A program made the translations under genes and the position numbers. From NCBI GenBank assembly GCA_002395965.1, contig DGVT01000073.1:1-8391 (forward strand): a stretch of 8,391 nucleotides of DNA, read 5' to 3'. This DNA comes from Porphyromonadaceae bacterium UBA4277. Lineage in GTDB: Bacteria; Bacteroidota; Bacteroidia; Bacteroidales; Muribaculaceae. Numbering within the stretch: position 1 is the first letter of the stretch; each line of letters opens with the position of its first letter. The notes beneath the pieces were generated by a model, which did no database searches, had not been told where the DNA came from, and saw only the letters and a list, made by a program, of their open reading frames with translations. This document shows positions 1 to 6,925 of this stretch, piece by piece.

Positions 1-3000
1 AATCTGGGTGACGTAAAGATTTCTTTACTACCTTGACTCCATTGACGATATAGATGCCGCGGGGCAGACGGTCGAGCGCAGCGGCACTGGCTGCCACACG
101 GCGGCCCGTCATGTCGTAGATGCCCTGCATGCGGCTCTTGAGCACCTCAGGCTTCAGTACGCCGATGCCTGTCACCACTTCATCTGCCGGAGTGGCCAGG
201 ATGTTGTGGCCGTCGCGGTCGCTCAGGCGGATGTCGGTGATCTCGGCATCGCCGATGTTCAGTATCGGCTGCTTGCCGGCAGGAATCACACGGCCGCCCA
301 TGTTGTAAGCCAGGAATAGATAGCTGTTCTCGTCCATCCATGCCCCCACCTGCTCGAAGCCGTTGAGCGTCTCAGTAGCAGTGATAGTGGCATCCTGGTC
401 GGCGTTGAGCGTCAGCTGCACGCCGGCAAGGTCGATGGGACTGTCCACCCATACTATGCCGTCCTCAATGCTGTAGATTGCGCAGCCCTCTATCGATGCC
501 GTGGCAGCAGCATTGGGCCTTGTGATGATCTTGATAATGCCTATCACGTCGAGGATGTCAATGTCCTGATCGGCGTTCACATCGGCTGCCTCAAAGATAA
601 ACGGCCTCGGCTCCATGCCGGCGGCATAGTTCACCGTAGTGATAACATCTGCCACATCAACCTCACCACTGGCATTAGCATCACCAAGAGTAGAAGTTAA
701 CGGAGTAGCAGCCACCACATTGCTGATGTCATACTCCTTCAAGTCGGTCGAGAGCACCTTGTAGTAATAGTAGTAGGTCTCGCCTGGAGTCACCTCATAA
801 TCGGTAAACGAAGTAGTTTCAAGGTCGAGAATCATCTGGTTGAGGCGAATGGTATCGCTTACCATAATGGTATCATACTCGAAATAGTTGCCTTGATCAT
901 CGTAATGAGGATTATAGACCTCTTTAGGATAAGGTTCGCCATAGCGATACACATTAAATCCCATTGCATCCTCAAAGTCGTTGTTCTCATTATTCCAAGT
1001 GAGCTTCACATTACCCATACCAGCCTCAGCGGCAAAGCCTGTAGCCATTGAGCCGGCAGACTGAACGAGCACGTTGAATCGCCAGTATTCATCAGGTATT
1101 TCAAAAAACTCACCATCTTTAGCGCCACTTACATAAATGCGGTTCAAACCATCAGCATATAGTTTGCCGGTAATTGTAAGGAAAGCAGTATATACACTAA
1201 CGCTGTCTTTGACGCTCCAATATCCGTCTTCATCAATTGGAATTTGATTATATGGTTCCTGTGCTCCCATTGCCAGCGTTGGAGTAATGGTTGTGTCCAT
1301 ATCGTCACGGTTGAAATATACCTCAAATTTATGACGGCCAACACCTAGCGGCGGTAAAAGGTCAAACTCATCCTGAGCATCATAACCATCAACTACTACT
1401 TTCCATACTATACCATGAGCCTCCCTATAGGGACGTGTAGGCATATTGCTAAGATCAATTTTAGTTGATACACCAGGAGCATTTCCAATTTCATAAAGTT
1501 TTTTACGAATAACAGATTCCTTTCCACTACCCAAATACGATGGATAATCAGCATGATCCAGTATCACTCCTATATCAGCTCCTAATAGATACCCTCCTAA
1601 TCCATTAACATTCCCCATAAAATTATTAAAATAATTGTTATATTTTAATTGTGAATATGTTGTACCATACCCCCATTCCCAAACACAATTTGAGAAATTT
1701 GAATATTGGATATTATCTATCTCTCTAAAACGAGTAGGAGAATAATTAATTCCTATATTTATAAAATTATTTCTTATTCCTTCTTGGTATGTAAAATCAA
1801 AAGTGCTATTTGGTTTAATTATACAATCCTTCATAAATGGTTTAGAACGATAGTACATATGATCAAATTGTTCAATTATACAATAAGATATAGTATCATC
1901 ACTATGTGAATAAACACCAGTCCAATTGGATAAGGAAGAATAATTGTCATATTTATTTCCTTTCGCTTGAGTAAATAAGATAGGCAATTCAGGTGTTCCT
2001 TCTGCAATTAGTTTACCTTCTGAAATCAAAGCCGCATTATGGTAAAACTCTAGTTTTACTCCTGGCATTATCGTCAATGTAACACCTTCTGGAATAGCTA
2101 AATTGTCAGTAACAATATAATGCACATCAGGATACAGTGTCAAATCATGATCTATCATACCACTAATTTCTACTCCATTCTCAACATTATATTGAATATC
2201 ATAATCATAAGATTGGTTTTCTATTATGTTATCACATGTAAACGCAAATCTCAACTTTAATTTATGTCCATCTTCAACTGTATCTGCCACTCTTAATATT
2301 AATGGATTCTTACTGCGCATAGCGCCTCTACTATTAAGATTATATCCAAAATCAACATTATTTTCAATGATCTCAATGTTAGAAGCAGATTCATATGATG
2401 GATTTGCCATTACAGATAACTTGATGTTAGTTGCAGGTCCCCATTCGCTTCGAATCACAGGATAAAATTCAATTATTTCTCCCGCATCAACACACAAATC
2501 ACCATCACCTCCAATGGAATCATTTAGTTCAATCGAAGCAATAGAAATGCGAGCATTTCTATTATCTTCATTATAGCAATAAGCTTGATAGACATCAAAA
2601 ATACTCGTTTTGTATTCAGTATCATGAAGATAATCATCTAAAACGATCGATTGAGCTGTATCTTTTGCTTCAATAATATCACTAATCCACACATCCCTAT
2701 AACGTTCTGGGTCTTTTGTCTGTAACAAACGCGACACAGCTCCTGCAACTAAAGGAGTCGCCATTGATGTTCCGCTCATAACTTTATAAGTTCCTCCAGG
2801 ATAAGTACTTAAGATGTTCTGCCCAGGTGCCCATATTTCAAAATTAACCCAGTCGCCATAAGTCCAATCTAGATTCACAAAATATGGTCCATCTGGGTCA
2901 TAATTTGAGAATGATGCTTGTGTGTTTTGTTCATTGGATGCCTGAACACCAAGCACAAAATCAAGTGCAGCTGGGAATCCACCAGGATAACAGCTATATA

Positions 3001-4045
3001 TACTTGCTCCATTGTTACCTGCAGCGCCCACTAAAATTGCTGTTTGATAAGCTTTTTTATATACACCCACTCCAGCGCCAACGTGGCTGTAACTCATCGA
3101 TAAAACATCGGCGCCGTTATCAATGGCATAGTCAATTCCTCGGAAGAGTACTGATAAAGTACCACGTCCATCAGGTTCCATAATGGTCACGGGCATAATA
3201 AGCGCATTGGGGTTGGCACCGGTGATGCCGATGCCGTTGTCGCCGACAGCGGCTGCGATGCCCGCACAGTGAGTGCCATGGCCATTGAGATCTTTTATTA
3301 TTGGAGAATTGGTAACGAAACTCCATCCGTGAATATCATCAACAAAGCCGTTGTTGTCATCATCCTCGCCTTCAGCACCACTTGTCTCGGCAGCATTTGT
3401 CCAGATATTGTCAGCAAGGTCGGGATGAGTGATATCGACACCTGTGTCTAGGATAGCGATAACGGGGCGCTCGGCACCTTCGAGTTTGGGAATATCCCAC
3501 AATTCGGGTAATCTAATAGCATCGAGGTACCATTGCTGAGAACGCATTGGTTCAGCATCATAAACCTCCCCATCGCTCTGTGTATAAACATAATAGTTAG
3601 GGTATGCATATTCAACCTCGTCAAGCTTTTCAAGTTGCTCGACAACTTGTTTCATAGTCTTTTCCAGAGTCTCCTCAAAAGTCATCATGTAGAGACGAGA
3701 CAAGTCGGGGTCTTCAACTGGCTGTCCCAAACGATTGCGACGCAACATACCTGACTTGCTTAATTTCTTAGCACCAGTTCGTGGCATCAACTGCTCGGCA
3801 GTATTCAAGCCAATACTGTTGAGGTTTTTGTCAAGAGTGCTGACACTTGTGGTCCGTAACTTCTTGTCATGCGTCACCTTGATTGTAATACCCTTGTCAT
3901 CCTTAAACTTGACGATTACTTCGCCTTGCTTATACTCGCCCCGATAATTCTTGGGCGTGCTCACCATCTGCGCCTGCAGTGGCAAGGCAACTGCCAGCAA
4001 CACAGCAATAGCAAGCAAAATAGGTTTGAAATAATTCTGTTTCAT
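1..4045 (-). CDS. Secreted multidomain S8 (subtilisin-like) serine peptidase with dockerin-like repeats and T9SS sorting domain, 3' end cut by window edge
   Basis: The frame is open from the ATG at 4045 to base 2 (1348 codons, no stop); the end lies just outside. Residues 1-25 form a signal peptide ending LQA. About 30-152 resemble an S8 propeptide (closing VEYAYPNYY). The catalytic domain, about 190-445, has Asp200 (AILDTGVD), His256 (NGHGTHCAG), oxyanion Asn344 (GAAGNNG) and Ser427 (SGTSMATP), so it should be active. Residues about 500-620 look like a beta-sandwich; about 620-810 resemble a beta-helix (PEGVTLTIMPGVKLEF); about 1003-1115 look like fibronectin type III. Two dockerin-type calcium loops start at Asp1122 and Asp1155. 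Residues about 1188-1300 look cohesin-like. From 1309 (IYDMTGRRV, then LPRGIYIVNGVKVVKK) it matches the T9SS type A sorting domain, implying export by that system to the surface or medium. It starts 17 bp after the DUF2971 gene. Codons for about residues 360-870 are AT-rich. Substrate unknown; boundaries outside the catalytic and sorting domains are approximate. Confidence 0.95.
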   Translation of the reverse strand, partial: MKQNYFKPILLAIAVLLAVALPLQAQMVSTPKNYRGEYKQGEVIVKFKDDKGITIKVTHDKKLRTTSVSTLDKNLNSIGLNTAEQLMPRTGAKKLSKSGMLRRNRLGQPVEDPDLSRLYMMTFEETLEKTMKQVVEQLEKLDEVEYAYPNYYVYTQSDGEVYDAEPMRSQQWYLDAIRLPELWDIPKLEGAERPVIAILDTGVDITHPDLADNIWTNAAETSGAEGEDDDNNGFVDDIHGWSFVTNSPIIKDLNGHGTHCAGIAAAVGDNGIGITGANPNALIMPVTIMEPDGRGTLSVLFRGIDYAIDNGADVLSMSYSHVGAGVGVYKKAYQTAILVGAAGNNGASIYSCYPGGFPAALDFVLGVQASNEQNTQASFSNYDPDGPYFVNLDWTYGDWVNFEIWAPGQNILSTYPGGTYKVMSGTSMATPLVAGAVSRLLQTKDPERYRDVWISDIIEAKDTAQSIVLDDYLHDTEYKTSIFDVYQAYCYNEDNRNARISIASIELNDSIGGDGDLCVDAGEIIEFYPVIRSEWGPATNIKLSVMANPSYESASNIEIIENNVDFGYNLNSRGAMRSKNPLILRVADTVEDGHKLKLRFAFTCDNIIENQSYDYDIQYNVENGVEISGMIDHDLTLYPDVHYIVTDNLAIPEGVTLTIMPGVKLEFYHNAALISEGKLIAEGTPELPILFTQAKGNKYDNYSSLSNWTGVYSHSDDTISYCIIEQFDHMYYRSKPFMKDCIIKPNSTFDFTYQEGIRNNFINIGINYSPTRFREIDNIQYSNFSNCVWEWGYGTTYSQLKYNNYFNNFMGNVNGLGGYLLGADIGVILDHADYPSYLGSGKESVIRKKLYEIGNAPGVSTKIDLSNMPTRPYREAHGIVWKVVVDGYDAQDEFDLLPPLGVGRHKFEVYFNRDDMDTTITPTLAMGAQEPYNQIPIDEDGYWSVKDSVSVYTAFLTITGKLYADGLNRIYVSGAKDGEFFEIPDEYWRFNVLVQSAGSMATGFAAEAGMGNVKLTWNNENNDFEDAMGFNVYRYGEPYPKEVYNPHYDDQGNYFEYDTIMVSDTIRLNQMILDLETTSFTDYEVTPGETYYYYYKVLSTDLKEYDISNVVAATPLTSTLGDANASGEVDVADVITTVNYAAGMEPRPFIFEAADVNADQDIDILDVIGIIKIITRPNAAATASIEGCAIYSIEDGIVWVDSPIDLAGVQLTLNADQDATITATETLNGFEQVGAWMDENSYLFLAYNMGGRVIPAGKQPILNIGDAEITDIRLSDRDGHNILATPADEVVTGIGVLKPEVLKSRMQGIYDMTGRRVAASAAALDRLPRGIYIVNGVKVVKKSLRHPD
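470..688 (-). other. Dockerin-like tandem calcium-binding repeats inside the S8 peptidase
   Basis: Residues 1120-1177 of the peptidase hold two loops of dockerin type. The first reads GDANASGEVDVADV and the second ADVNADQDIDILDV, each with Asp/Asn at loop positions 1 and 3, Asp at position 9, and Asp at position 12. In cellulosomes such pairs bind cohesins. In secreted Bacteroidales proteins similar pairs often sit just before the sorting domain and probably act as calcium-stabilised linkers; that role here is inference. Confidence 0.75.
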
Positions 4046-4062
4046 AGTTTTATATATTTAAA

Positions 4063-4683
4063 TTAATTTATCCAAAAACTTAAATCAGCACGTTTTAATT
4101 TTTCAACATTGATATTAGGATTAATTTTTTTTATTAATCTTCTTATCGAATCTTGTGTTTCTCTAGGCATTCTAACGCCTAAATATATTGTCAAAATTTT
4201 TATGGGCAAGTATTCTTTCTTAGGTTGACCACTTTTTGTTTTTGAACAGTTTCTAATATATCTGACCTCTTGCTCATAAGACCAAAAATCTGATTTAGTT
4301 GAAAAAATTGTATTAACCCAATCTTGATGTTTTATTTTATTATTTAAAGAAGGAGGCGATGATGAATAATTAACTGGCATTTTATACCATACTGACGATG
4401 TTGGCACTTCTAAGGCTATACATATACCTTTGTGTTCATCTGCATAATGAGTCCAAAGCAGAGGATTGTCATAGTTTTTTGACAATGAGCATATTCTTAC
4501 TAACTTTTTCGCGTCTAATATGTCTTTGTAATATTGTTTTAAATAATTAGACGAAATATAAAAACCTTCCATCGGATCGTTCAGCTCTCTATATGTGGCC
4601 CCATATAAGCGATTCTGAATTATTATATTAACCAATCTGTCAAAATTTTTGAGAGACATGAATTTATACAATATTTCAGCCAT
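4063..4683 (-). CDS. DUF2971 domain protein
   Basis: This 206-residue protein matches DUF2971 (PF11185) by its motif order: ILYKF near residues 4-8, LNDPMEG at 34-40, the ICSLSK strand at 64-69, the block LLWTHYADEHKGICIALE at 75-92, and WSYEQEVRYI at 134-143. There is no signal peptide or membrane segment, so it should be cytoplasmic. The biochemical function of the family is not established as far as I know. I chose the ATG at 4683 because the family's opening motif begins three residues later; the frame stays open upstream to 4869, but that stretch is unlike the family and overlaps an inverted repeat. A GAGGG lies about 16 bases before the ATG, too far for an ordinary Shine-Dalgarno site. 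The gene is very AT-rich (bases 4081-4140 have 11 G/C of 60), unlike the genes to its right, which suggests acquisition. It ends 17 bp before the S8 peptidase start, so co-transcription is plausible. Confidence 0.87.
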   Translation of the reverse strand: MAEILYKFMSLKNFDRLVNIIIQNRLYGATYRELNDPMEGFYISSNYLKQYYKDILDAKKLVRICSLSKNYDNPLLWTHYADEHKGICIALEVPTSSVWYKMPVNYSSSPPSLNNKIKHQDWVNTIFSTKSDFWSYEQEVRYIRNCSKTKSGQPKKEYLPIKILTIYLGVRMPRETQDSIRRLIKKINPNINVEKLKRADLSFWIN

Positions 4684-4813
4684 AATTACAATAAGTATTC
4701 CCTCGTTTAGTCTCCCGAATTGAGGTTTTAGCAATAGTATAAGAAAGCGTGGAGACTTGGTCTTGTTTATTGTTGTAGAGGCATCGCCAAACGCCCAACA
4801 TTGTAATAAACAG

Positions 4814-4860
4814 TCCACCCCACGCCTTGCCGATATATCAAGCCCCTCCTGCGGGGTGGA
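4814..4860. repeat. Inverted repeat with 8-bp perfect arms
   Basis: TCCACCCC at 4814-4821 is the exact reverse complement of GGGGTGGA at 4853-4860. A smaller CCCC/GGGG pairing (4843-4846 with 4853-4856) competes inside it. It lies 130 bases upstream of the DUF2971 start, within the likely leader, so it could be a leader structure or a remnant of a dispersed repeat. There is no adjoining T-run, so it is not an obvious terminator. Confidence 0.6.
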
Positions 4861-4965
4861 TACAGGCAAGCGATGGCGTTTTGTGACTGCTTAATCCTAC
4901 AATGCTTAAAATTTGGCGATTTTCTACAACAGGATAAGCAAAAACGCGCTTTCTATGTAATTAAT

Positions 4966-4986
4966 GGCGCCTCCGCCGAGGCCGCC
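4966..4986. repeat. Short GC-rich inverted repeat
   Basis: GCCTC (4969-4973) pairs with GAGGC (4978-4982) across a four-base loop. The outer GGC (4966-4968) can pair with GCC (4984-4986) if one base is bulged. It is an island of high GC in otherwise AT-rich intergenic DNA. No function can be assigned. Confidence 0.45.
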
Positions 4987-5070
4987 GTGACTGCAACACA
5001 CATGATGCCGCAATCGCTGCAAATTTACACATTATTGTCATAAAATGCAAGAATCTGTGAAGAGTTTTTC

Positions 5071-5090
5071 AGGATTTGCCGTGAAATCCT
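5071..5090. repeat. Perfect 7-bp hairpin upstream of the tandem repeat
   Basis: AGGATTT (5071-5077), a six-base loop, then AAATCCT (5084-5090) form a perfect stem. A run of seven T follows at 5100-5106, nine bases after the stem. The gap is too long, and no plus-strand gene lies upstream, so I do not call it a terminator. It lies 18 bases before the tandem repeat begins and could belong to its boundary. Confidence 0.5.
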
Positions 5091-5194
5091 CAGACACAGT
5101 TTTTTTAAGACTATAAGTAACATAAGGGTTCATAAGGGCTGACGCCTGAACAATTCAGAATTATGAATTATGAATGAGTCGCAATGCGCAGTAA

Positions 5195-5238
5195 GCCCTA
5201 AAAGGGCGACAGGACATAGGCAGGGGTGTAAACCCCTG
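5195..5238. repeat. Paired hairpins in repeat unit 1
   Basis: GCCCT (5195-5199) pairs with AGGGC (5203-5207) over a three-base loop. CAGGGGT (5221-5227) pairs with ACCCCTG (5232-5238) over the loop GTAA. The two are separated by 13 bases. Transcribed RNA would fold into two adjacent stems on either strand. Confidence 0.8.
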
Positions 5239-5375
5239 ATATAAGTAACATAAGGGCTGACGCTCGATACCACTACACTGATTGTTTTCGACTATAAGGG
5301 ACATAAGTTTTCATAAGGGCTGACGCCTGAACAATTCAGAATTATGAATTATGAATGAGTCGCGATGCGCAGTAA

Positions 5376-5419
5376 GCCCTGAAAGGGCGACAGGACATAG
5401 GCAGGGGTGTAAACCCCTG
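5376..5419. repeat. Paired hairpins in repeat unit 2
   Basis: The same pair recurs: GCCCT (5376-5380) with AGGGC (5384-5388), and CAGGGGT (5402-5408) with ACCCCTG (5413-5419). The only change within the pair is one loop base of the first hairpin (AAA in unit 1, GAA in unit 2), so both stems are intact in both units. Confidence 0.8.
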
Positions 5420-5533
5420 ACATAAGTTTTCATAAGGGCTGACGCTCGATACCACTACACGATTGTTTTCGACTATAAGGGACATAAGTTTTCATAAGGG
5501 CTGCGCTGAATTAAGAATTAAGAATTAATCGGT

Positions 5534-5611
5534 ATGATCTGCAAGATCTGCATGAGGAAAATGGTGAGGGAAATGGGCACGCTGCGCGAGGAAATTGTTC
5601 TGCAACAATAG
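5534..5611 (+). other. Possible orphan 25-codon reading frame (gene tail or chance ORF)
   Basis: An ATG at 5534 opens a frame that ends at TAG 5609-5611, six bases before the terminator stem, with the translation starting MICKICMRKMVREMG and rich in Lys, Arg and Glu. The frame is open only from 5522. It lies in the only unique, less AT-rich patch between the tandem repeat and the terminator. It could be the 3' remnant of a plus-strand gene destroyed by repeat insertion, a small peptide, or chance. I do not recognise the sequence. Confidence 0.25.
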
Positions 5612-5614
5612 AAT

Positions 5615-5649
5615 AAAAAGCTGGCAGGAGTTGAGGTCCTGCCAGCTTT
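5615..5649 (-). terminator. Rho-independent terminator after the C1 peptidase gene, possibly bidirectional
   Basis: AAAGCTGGCAGGA (5617-5629) is perfectly complementary to TCCTGCCAGCTTT (5637-5649), a 13-bp stem with a seven-base loop. Read on the minus strand the stem is followed by a T-rich tail (TTTTTATT), as expected of an intrinsic terminator. It begins 21 bases beyond the peptidase stop codon. On the plus strand the stem also ends in TTTATT, so it could stop transcription from both sides. Confidence 0.9.
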
Positions 5650-5670
5650 ATTCTGGGTGTGAAAATGTGA

Positions 5671-6873
5671 TTAGATGCCCATTTTCTTTGCTATTTTGGC
5701 GGGGATGGCTTCTTTGTTAACCATGATGTCCATGGTCTTTGCCAGGAAGAATGCCTCGCTCACATAGAAGAAGCCGTGATAGAGCTGGTTGGTGTCCCAG
5801 CTGTTCTGCACCTTGAAGTAGCGGTTGCCTTCTTGGTCAACGGCCTTGCCCATGATGACCATGCCGTGATCGTCGGTGGTTTCCTTGTTGTCGAACATCT
5901 CCTGACGCAGTTCTTGAGTGACCTTCACTTCCTCGACCGGACCCTTGATGTCCCACTTCTCAGTCTCGCGATCCTTATCGCTGAGCTGAGTCCAACGCTC
6001 CATGTCGCTACCCTTCAGGTCGGGCACGTCCTTGTCAACGGGAAGCACAGCATAGCCCTTGCGCCACTTGAAGCCCGGCTCACTCACGTCGGCACCCCAG
6101 GCCACTGTGTAGCCGTTGTCGATAGCGTTGTTAACAATTTCGAGAAGCTCTTCCATGGGTACATTCTGATAGGGGTACCACAGCCAGTTATCGGCCACTT
6201 CAAGCACAAACGGTTTGTAGAACGGATGGTGAGTGAACGAAGCAATGCCAATGTAGTCTTCCATCTTGATGGGCAGTGAGGCAGCAAACGACTTGGGGGT
6301 GTAGGTCTTGCCTTCCCAGGTGAACGTTTCGGGCATCTTACCCATGTATGCGTCGAGCACACCCTGGAAGCCATCGATCCACGCGGGAGTGAGTTTCTTG
6401 CGCTGATTTTTCTTCACCACGTTAACGAAACCGCTCAGAGCATCGGTGAGCTCGCTGGTGTTGAACTTTTTCTCGCCATGTGTCATGCCGGTATAGACAT
6501 CGTTGGGTACCATGCCGTATTTTTCCCATACGTAGTTCACATCGTCGGCAGCTCCACCCTCGGCAAAGTTGATAGTACCGTCCATGCGGACGTACTTAAT
6601 AGCCTTGTCTAAATAGCAGTGGTTGACCACAAATCCTTCGCTCAGGTGAATTTCCTTGCCTGTCTTGCGCAGGATTTCGCTCTCAAAGAAGGTATTAGTC
6701 GAATAGCACCAGCACGTACCCGACTTGTTTTGGTCTTTGACTGGAGTTGTCTTGACCACCTTAATGTCGGTAAACTTAAATCCGGTGCTGTCGGGGACGA
6801 CGACCTTGTCGTCGGCACTTGCTGCAAATGTCATACCTGCAGCGAGCATAACGGTTAAAAGGTTCTTAATCAT
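5671..6873 (-). CDS. Secreted C1 family cysteine peptidase, bleomycin hydrolase / aminopeptidase C-like
   Basis: The 400-residue protein has an N-terminal signal peptide (MIKNLLTVMLAAGMTFAASA, residues 1-20) and a papain-like C1B domain. The catalytic set is complete: Gln48 and Cys54 in PVKDQNKSGTCWCYS, His336 in DDHGMVIMG, Asn357 in KVQNSW. The SEGFVVNHCYLDKA stretch (78-91) is typical of bleomycin hydrolase/PepC-type enzymes. Those relatives are usually cytosolic aminopeptidases of roughly 440-480 residues that assemble as hexamers; this one is shorter and exported, so periplasmic or envelope peptide trimming is the likely job (inference). The frame is open upstream to 7014, but I chose the ATG at 6873 because it begins the signal peptide and the upstream translation overlaps the AlbA_2 gene. 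It starts 52 bp after that gene and ends at a strong terminator, so it is the last gene of the right-hand unit. An independent promoter in the AT-rich gap is possible. Confidence 0.92.
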   Translation of the reverse strand: MIKNLLTVMLAAGMTFAASADDKVVVPDSTGFKFTDIKVVKTTPVKDQNKSGTCWCYSTNTFFESEILRKTGKEIHLSEGFVVNHCYLDKAIKYVRMDGTINFAEGGAADDVNYVWEKYGMVPNDVYTGMTHGEKKFNTSELTDALSGFVNVVKKNQRKKLTPAWIDGFQGVLDAYMGKMPETFTWEGKTYTPKSFAASLPIKMEDYIGIASFTHHPFYKPFVLEVADNWLWYPYQNVPMEELLEIVNNAIDNGYTVAWGADVSEPGFKWRKGYAVLPVDKDVPDLKGSDMERWTQLSDKDRETEKWDIKGPVEEVKVTQELRQEMFDNKETTDDHGMVIMGKAVDQEGNRYFKVQNSWDTNQLYHGFFYVSEAFFLAKTMDIMVNKEAIPAKIAKKMGI

Positions 6874-6925
6874 TTGTTTGTAATTTGTTAAATGGTTATT
6901 TATAATTAAAATTATTATCGTTTTA
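6874..6925 (-). promoter_or_regulatory. AT-rich leader of the C1 peptidase gene
   Basis: This 52-bp gap is almost wholly A and T between two GC-rich genes, a common setting for Bacteroidetes translation starts, which seldom use Shine-Dalgarno pairing. The bases just before the ATG read AATTACAAACAA, with no purine-rich site. A promoter is plausible, but I could not identify a full TTTG / TAnnTTTG pair, so read-through from the upstream genes is equally possible. Confidence 0.4.

Larger units (their letters stand above)
4684..5108. other. Intergenic region without a supported gene
   Basis: No reading frame here looks like a protein family. On the minus strand the DUF2971 frame stays open to 4869, but its translation (starting MPVSTPQEG) looks like translated non-coding DNA. 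The stretch holds three inverted repeats, at 4814-4860, 4966-4986 and 5071-5090. It should contain the promoter for the DUF2971-S8 unit; I could not find a convincing TTTG / TAnnTTTG pair of the Bacteroidetes sigma type. Confidence 0.6.
5109..5510. repeat. Tandem repeat: two 181-bp units plus a truncated third
   Basis: Units begin with GACTATAAG at 5109, 5290 and 5471, an exact 181-base spacing. Units 1 (5109-5289) and 2 (5290-5470) are almost identical, differing by a few substitutions and two compensating one-base indels. Unit 3 stops matching after about 40 bases (near 5510), inside GGCTGCGCTGAA. Each full unit carries a GCCCT/AGGGC hairpin, a CAGGGGT-GTAA-ACCCCTG hairpin, an AT-rich stretch repeating GAATTAT, and two copies of the sub-repeat CATAAGGGCTGACGC. 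No unit encodes a protein I recognise. The form resembles REP/BIME-type intergenic repeats; the origin is unknown. A Y1-type (RAYT) transposase elsewhere in the genome would be the usual mobiliser for such elements, but none is visible here. Confidence 0.92.

Noticed and set aside
1706..1909. Short plus-strand frames inside the S8 gene
   Set aside because: They lie in AT-rich antisense of a continuous 1348-codon coding frame and resemble no protein family.
1..4045. Possible frameshift or pseudogene in the S8 peptidase
   Set aside because: I translated every 60-base line and found one continuous frame with all four catalytic residues and a sorting domain.
5071..5106. Hairpin followed by T-run read as a plus-strand terminator
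   Set aside because: Nine bases separate stem and T-run, the stem is only 7 bp and AT-rich, and no plus-strand gene precedes it.
5109..5510. Possible CRISPR array
   Set aside because: The period is 181 bases, whole units rather than short repeats are conserved, there are no variable spacers, and no cas gene is nearby.
5776..6279. Plus-strand 167-codon open frame
   Set aside because: It lies opposite the C1 peptidase, whose catalytic motifs are unmistakable; the plus-strand translation has no recognisable domain.
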